Part shown: positions 58,630 through 64,000 of the stretch, piece by piece
Layout of the letters: every line of letters starts with the position of its first letter
Numbering within the stretch: position 1 is the first letter of the stretch
From: Iris pallida
Taxonomy: Eukaryota; Streptophyta; Magnoliopsida; Asparagales; Iridaceae
Assembly: GCA_029216955.1 (NCBI GenBank)
Contig: JANAVB010004046.1
Span: forward strand, 117,501 to 181,500
DNA length: 64,000 nt
Direction: 5' to 3'
Notes under the pieces: model-generated
What the model was told of the DNA's origin: nothing
Database searches by the model: none
Seen by the model: only the letters and a program-made list of their open reading frames with translations
Translations under genes and position numbers: made by a program

Positions 58630-59052
58630 GTCGGAGATCAGGTTTTCTTGAGGATATCTCCGACTCATGGTACGATACGTTTTGGTGGAGGCGGGAAGCT
58701 TAGCCCGCGCTTCATCGGCCCTTTCGTTATCAGCGGGAGAGTCGGTGACGTGGCTTACAGGCTAGACTTGCCGCCTGTACTTGTAGGGGTCCACAACGTA
58801 TTCCATGTATCACAGTTGAGACGGTATGTGGCTGACTCTAGCCATGTGCTCGATCATTCAGAGATAGAGGTTGGGCCTTCTCTCAGCTATCCAGAGCAGC
58901 CCGTGGAGATTCTGGATCGACGGGAGAAGGTTCTGAGGAACCAGGTGATACCCTTGGTAGGTGTCGCATGGAGGCATTATTCTCCAGGAGAGTCTACCTG
59001 GGAGCGCGAGGATGAGATGCACGAGCGGTACCCCTATCTTTTTGGACCTTGA
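58630..59052 (+). pseudogene. Body B pol exon 2: chromodomain-type C-terminus, itself open
   Basis: Reads VGDQVFLRISPTHGTI, the VGDVAYRLDLPPVL region, VFHVSQLRRYV and the tail block ILDRREKVLRNQVIPLVGV..YSPGESTWERE, ending YPYLFGP and TGA at 59050-59052. No stop interrupts this exon. It is the C-terminal chromodomain region of Pol and is counted as pseudogene only because the upstream exon is broken. Confidence 0.87.
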
Positions 59053-59117
59053 GGTATACTTTCTATTCTTCTCATCAGTTGCATTTCGCCTTTCAACTTC
59101 GAGGACAAAATTCTTTT

Positions 59118-59129
59118 AAGGAGGGTAGA
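59118..59129 (+). other. Polypurine tract, body B
   Basis: AAGGAGGGTAGA two bases before LTR 3, identical to the tract of body A at 49567-49578. Confidence 0.85.
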
Positions 59130-59131
59130 TT

Positions 59132-62100
59132 TGTCACTACCAAAATTCTAGTTTGAGGGTAAATTTATCATTTTTGGGGTAATTTAAAATTAAGGATTTT
59201 TTGACTTTCATCCCACTTACTAATATGAATTTGTACTTACATCCCACTTTTTACTTTTATTTGACTTACGTCCCACTTTTCGTCACGAAAATACTTTTCG
59301 TGACAAAATAAATATTTTTCGTGACAAAATAAATACTTTTCGTGACGAAAAGTGGGACGTAAGTCAAATAAAATTAAAAAGTGGGATGTAAGTACAAATT
59401 TATATTAACAAGTGGGATGAAAGTCAAAAAATCCCTTAAAATTATTAGTATTAATTAGAATTTATGGGAATTTTTAGGAATTATTTGAGATTGTTTGAAC
59501 TAGGTTGACTTTTGACTAGTGTTGACTTTGTAGACCAACCTAGAAGCTAACCCTAGTTAGTGGGTCATGGTTCAGTCAAGTGACTCTAGTCTAACCTAGC
59601 CTAGGACTTGGTTTAGTCATTTTAGCAAAAGGATTAGGAAGTCATAAGTCATGGCTTATGATTTTAGAACTTTAATTAATTTAATCCATCTAAGCCTTGT
59701 AACTTGGCCCAAGGCCCAATGATTTGGCAAAGCCCTAACCCTAAGAGTGTATGGCCGGCCACCCCTATAGCCTAGGGATTTCCACCATATAAAACCCCTC
59801 CCAAATCTAGGGTTGCCTCTTTCTTAGGAAGAGCCCTAATTTCAAGGAGGTGAGTTCTATTGTCATTTAATTTCTAGAGCTCCTTTCCTATTCCTTTTTC
59901 TTTCTAAATTGTTCCAATAGGTTCTAATAGGACTGTTATTGCTGTTGTTGAGCTCTCTTTTCAGTGTGAAGTTGTTTTGGATTGATTGGGTCTTCAAGTA
60001 GAGAGCATTGAATAAGGGGTTTCTATTGAAAGTTCAACAAGAGGTAACTTCTTCAAATCTCTATGAAATTTCAATTAGTCTTCATGAATAGGAAGCCCTA
60101 AGGGTCCTCCTAGGGTCTGGATAGGATTCGTGCTTGGTGTCGGGGGTTTCGTGTCTGTTCTGGACACGTATCAGTAGTTAGGACTAGGTGTTCGACGAAA
60201 TGCCTCAAAGGGCATTTCGATCGTATTTATTCAATATTTTTGAATAGGAATGTTAGTTTAGATCTTGTCTATGGATTTCTGTTCTTGTATGGTTAGTGTC
60301 GTGTCATTTGTGTCGGATTCGGTGTGGTGGACACGCGCCGCACACGACCGCGCGCACCGCTACAGTACTCCCCTGCCTATCGGGGTCTGTAGCGGACACG
60401 ACACGCATTGTTTGGACACAAGACTTGACACGTGGCATGGGGCCATGACTGACACCCCGTGTGTCAAGCCCCATGTGTCCCCGTGTCGTGTCTAGGTAGG
60501 AATCGTGTGTGCACGGGGACACACTGTGTAGTCGAGTGTTCTGGAGTTGTATTCTGATGTTTAATCATTTTTTAAATATTCTTAAATTATGTTTTAATGA
60601 TGGTTTGGATCCTAAATATCATGTTTAATTCCTGTTATTATAGGGTTACATATTTGTTTGGGTTAAGGTGGTGTTTTGGCTCGAAAATAGGTTCAAATGA
60701 CTGTTCACTGATACATGGCTCTGATACTACATTCCAGTTAATTTCCAACCTATTTAATCCACTGTTCTGCTATGGTTTTTCAACTAAATTTGATCCCCAC
60801 ATGTTACCTATCATGTTAGCTAAGTATGTTCATTCGAGATTTGAAATGGTATGGTGTGTTATGAGAATTGGCATGTGGGTTGGTTGATTTCAATAACTGA
60901 AACATATGTTCTATGCATTGACTGAACTTGAGTTTAGTTCCTGTTTAGATTTTAAATAAAGGTTGGTTTGAATGTTAGATATGTTGGACTGAATGTGTTC
61001 TTAACTGTGTTACTTTCCAGTTTTTCCTTTTCCTGAGAATTGATGGACTGTTTGGGTTCCCATGTTGAACCTGAGATTTAAGTTGGTTTAACCCAGTTAT
61101 GTACTATTTTGGGGTTCAATAGAAACCTATGAGTTTGGTTTTGATATGTTGAAACACTGTTTCATTGTAAAACTGAGTTTTGGTTTTGGTTTTGGGTTAA
61201 ATTTGCAAAACCTGAGATTAGGATTTTATGTTCAGTTTGTGTGAACCTGAGAATACATAAGGGTGTGAAAAACTGAGATTTAAGTTCCAGTTTATAAAAA
61301 CCTGAGTTTAAGTGTGTGCAATTCCAGTTTTGACTGGATGTTGAATTGCCCTTTATCCTTCTATTTCATTCACTGTTTTCTTTCATTAATATGTATACAC
61401 TGTTGAACTGTTTGAGTTCAAATCTGAAACCTGAAGATTAGGAGGGGGGCAATGAATTGACTTTCTTTCCCTTTTCTAATTAATCTGGGAATAGGCCATG
61501 TCTTCCTGACTTCATGATACTTTGACTGTTTTTAAAATGTTTTACTGATTTCCTTTTTCTCTTCACTGTTCTGTGCTCTTCCCTTGCTATGCACTGGTTT
61601 TAATTCCTGCACACACAAGTATACACACACACACATACACACACACTATTTTTGGTTCTTCTTCACTGTTTGGGTATTTCCTGCACATTAGTTACTTGTA
61701 CATGTTGAATGTTGCACTGTTTTATGTGCCATACACACACACCCACAGCAGTTGCACACTGTCACTTCACTGTTTTTCTTCCCTGCATATATGGTAAATC
61801 CCTGCATTGTATACACACACACCACATCACCCTGTACACACACTGTTCTCCTCATTCACTGTCATTTCCTGCACACTGTTTACATAACACACACACACAT
61901 GATATATATTACCTTCCTATACACCCACACATTCACTTAACACATATCCTATTACACTACCCTACTTTCCTGTCACTTTGACACACCACATCATGTAGCA
62001 CACACACACAGCTACACATACACACATTTACTCATGTCCCTATATGCCTACCTTTTGCACAGCCCTTATATGTGACTATATGCATATGTAAATCAATGTA

Positions 62101-62145
62101 TTATATATATGTAAGCTAATATATGCTTTGAGACATATGTGTTCC

Positions 62146-62212
<67 letters not shown>

Positions 62213-63793
62213 TATGCTAGTTTAATACTTAGCCTAGGGTCATTTAGGATGTGTATAATGTGTAGAGTAGTGAATGTGCATATTTTGTGTAGTGTGATGA
62301 ATATATTGTGGTATGCTTAGACTTCAATATATATATATATATATATATAGAGTGATAGGTTTAAATACAGGAATTTACTTGTTTAGACTAATATAGACTA
62401 GTGTAGTCTAGGGTAGACTAGTTTAGACTTAATTAGACTTGGTTGACCTAGTTTGACTTCTAGGGTTGACCAGAGTTGACCAAGAGTTGACTTTGGTCTA
62501 GATTGACCTAGAATCATGTAGAATGCATAGTTGAACTCCATTTTACTATTCTGGACTTGTTGTGACTTGTGCTGTTCTGATTAGGAGCCAGACACCACTC
62601 CTTGGACAGTACGTTTCATTTGGAACACTCAGATACAGGCGAGTACATGCTCTGATCATTTCATATCTTGCTTAGAATTATTTCCTGCAGTAGACTACTT
62701 TACTTGTACTGTCACGACGGTCACACGGATTGGTACTATATAGATCCTTTCTTGAGATGTTATCCTTAGGGAGCATCGGTACTACGTGTTCTGTCGTTTC
62801 ACTTACATGGCGTATCACTATGCTTCTTGGTTCACTTGATTACTTGTGACATGTACCCTCATGATCACAGAGTCTCTTGAATCTTACACAGTTGGGTAAC
62901 CCCCAGACTCCCCATTTATGGGACATCCATGTATTACCCTTCGGGGGCCGTGCATGGAATCATATAACATAACCTGGCTGGATCCTTGTGTATTGATTGG
63001 GGTTACGGGGGAGTAGAAGTGGACATGTGAATAATACACCAGTAGTATCTTCATTGAATCATTCCGTAGTGTCTTCATTGAATCATCCCAGGCCATTTAC
63101 ATGTTCATATTGTACTCTGACTCACTAGTCACTGCTAGTTCCCTATGTATAGTAGATATTTCTATTACAGTTCTCTCTCTGTTTTTATACTGCACTTCTT
63201 TCAGTACTTGTATCTTACTTTACTGCATATTTATATTTTCTAACCTGCTATGATCTGTTGAGATGTACTGTACTCGTTCATGTCCTGACTGGACCTGTTG
63301 AAAATATTACAGAGGACGAGGAGGAGGCCTGCCTGGATACCTACTACGGGGCAGCCTTAGATGACACCTTTGAGCTGGACTCCCAGGAGGACCCAGCTGT
63401 AGCTGAGGATATTCCCCCGACTGCCTAGTCTAGACTAGTTAGGCTTATCTTACTTTTGCAGTCTTGAGACATGTCTTAGTTAGACTCTATTTGGAGTTAT
63501 GAGTTGTATATATTCCTTCATCTGAGACCTTGTACTGTTGGATATTGTTGGGATTATCTTAAACTGCTATTTTATCTATTTTATTCCTTGAGTTCTATTT
63601 CACATCGTGCTATCTCTTCCTTAGTTGTGATTTGGTTTACTATTGCTATGTCACCCCCATTCGGGGAGTATAAACTGTTTAGAGATATATTGTTAGATGT
63701 TGTGACCTAGGACAACGTTCTACCGCCGACACTGCGGCGTACGCTGGACGTACCCATGTCTCGTGCCCTTACTCTAGGGTGCGGGTCGTGACA
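59132..63793 (+). repeat. Element II LTR 3 (4662 bp), carrying a MITE
   Basis: Starts TGTCACTACCA and ends GGGTCGTGACA. Without the 243 bp MITE and its 9 bp target repeat it would be about 4.4 kb. TATAAAA at 59788-59794, the CA-rich block, two short (TA)n tracts and the acidic reading frame are retained. Confidence 0.93.
59193..59435. mobile_element. Mutator-type hairpin MITE, 243 bp, in LTR 3
   Basis: Inserted in LTR 3 only; LTR 1 and LTR 2 show the empty site. A 9 bp target duplication, TTAAAATTA, is present at 59184-59192 and 59436-59444, which points to the Mutator superfamily. The left arm starts GGATTTTTTGACTTTCATCC and the right arm is its inverse. The two arms pair along almost the full length, with a centre of repeated TTTTCGTGAC. 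Transcripts would form a long hairpin. Confidence 0.9.
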
Positions 63794-64000
63794 CGTAAAC
63801 TATCATATATGATGATCAGGAAGCTAGTAATACAAAATAAAGAACTAGCAATACTAAGTCATACATGATCAACTCTAGCTGTAGTCTAGAAATATAAAAT
63901 CATGTCTATGCCCGTAGGCCAAACGTCAAGTCCAAAACTGAGCTAAACACGTGCTCGTTGGCCAAAAGCTTAAGAATAAATATAAATAAGAGTGGGTATG
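63794..64000. other. Right flank of Element II, no gene seen
   Basis: AT-rich. It may continue the minus-strand LTR-like remnant seen before 39982. It contains GCCCGTAGGCCAAACG and similar phrases but nothing codable. Confidence 0.5.

Overview
The window is nuclear DNA of a flowering plant. It holds long-terminal-repeat (LTR) retrotransposons of the Ty3/gypsy chromovirus (Del/Tekay-like) and Ty1/copia types, a roughly 10 kb CACTA (En/Spm) DNA transposon, several MITEs, one VQ-motif protein gene and one nuclear-type tRNA-Thr gene. The VQ gene is GC-rich and alanine-rich, which hints at a monocot, but this is weak evidence. No bacterial or viral-genome layout is present. Almost all long ORFs belong to mobile elements, and most are broken.

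Layout. 336-11696: Element I, a complete Ty3/gypsy chromovirus with 3.1 kb LTRs, an exact 5 bp target duplication (TTTAT) and damaged gag-pol; its LTRs carry a 69 bp palindromic repeat array. 11991-17675: a copia-like element keeping only decayed gag and protease; its 3' LTR is split by a 2.4 kb solo LTR with target duplication CGGCC. 17676-21549: AT-rich sequence with a short-repeat cluster and an ankyrin-gene fragment. 21550-22089 (minus): a VQ-motif gene, the only convincing host protein gene. 23890-24660: an array of about two dozen short palindromes with a higher-order period near 336 bp. 24986-25376: a PIF/Harbinger-type MITE. 26865-26937 (minus): tRNA-Thr(UGU). 28037-28796: a non-autonomous CACTA-like element. 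29448-39638: a full CACTA element with target duplication ATA, a TNP2-type transposase and a Ptta/En/Spm-type second gene, both with in-frame stops, and an LTR-like insertion between them. 39982-63793: Element II, a second Ty3/gypsy chromovirus family arranged LTR-body-LTR-body-LTR, with 4.4-4.7 kb LTRs. The third LTR holds a 243 bp hairpin MITE.

How the parts relate. The VQ and tRNA genes look like a small host island in nested transposon DNA. The most unusual feature is in Element II. In both bodies the pol frame is interrupted between the integrase core and the chromodomain by a 94 bp, AT-rich, GT-AG, phase-0 intron-like segment. Element I has no such segment at the matching place. Splicing would give integrase with a chromodomain; no splicing would give integrase without one. 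The tandem also allows codon-by-codon comparison of two sister bodies. Body B keeps one continuous frame through eleven nonsense codons with no frameshift that I found, and ten of these can be explained as C-to-T (or G-to-A) changes relative to body A. This is the pattern expected of methylated DNA decaying by deamination. All boundaries were read by eye; percent identities and ages were not computed.
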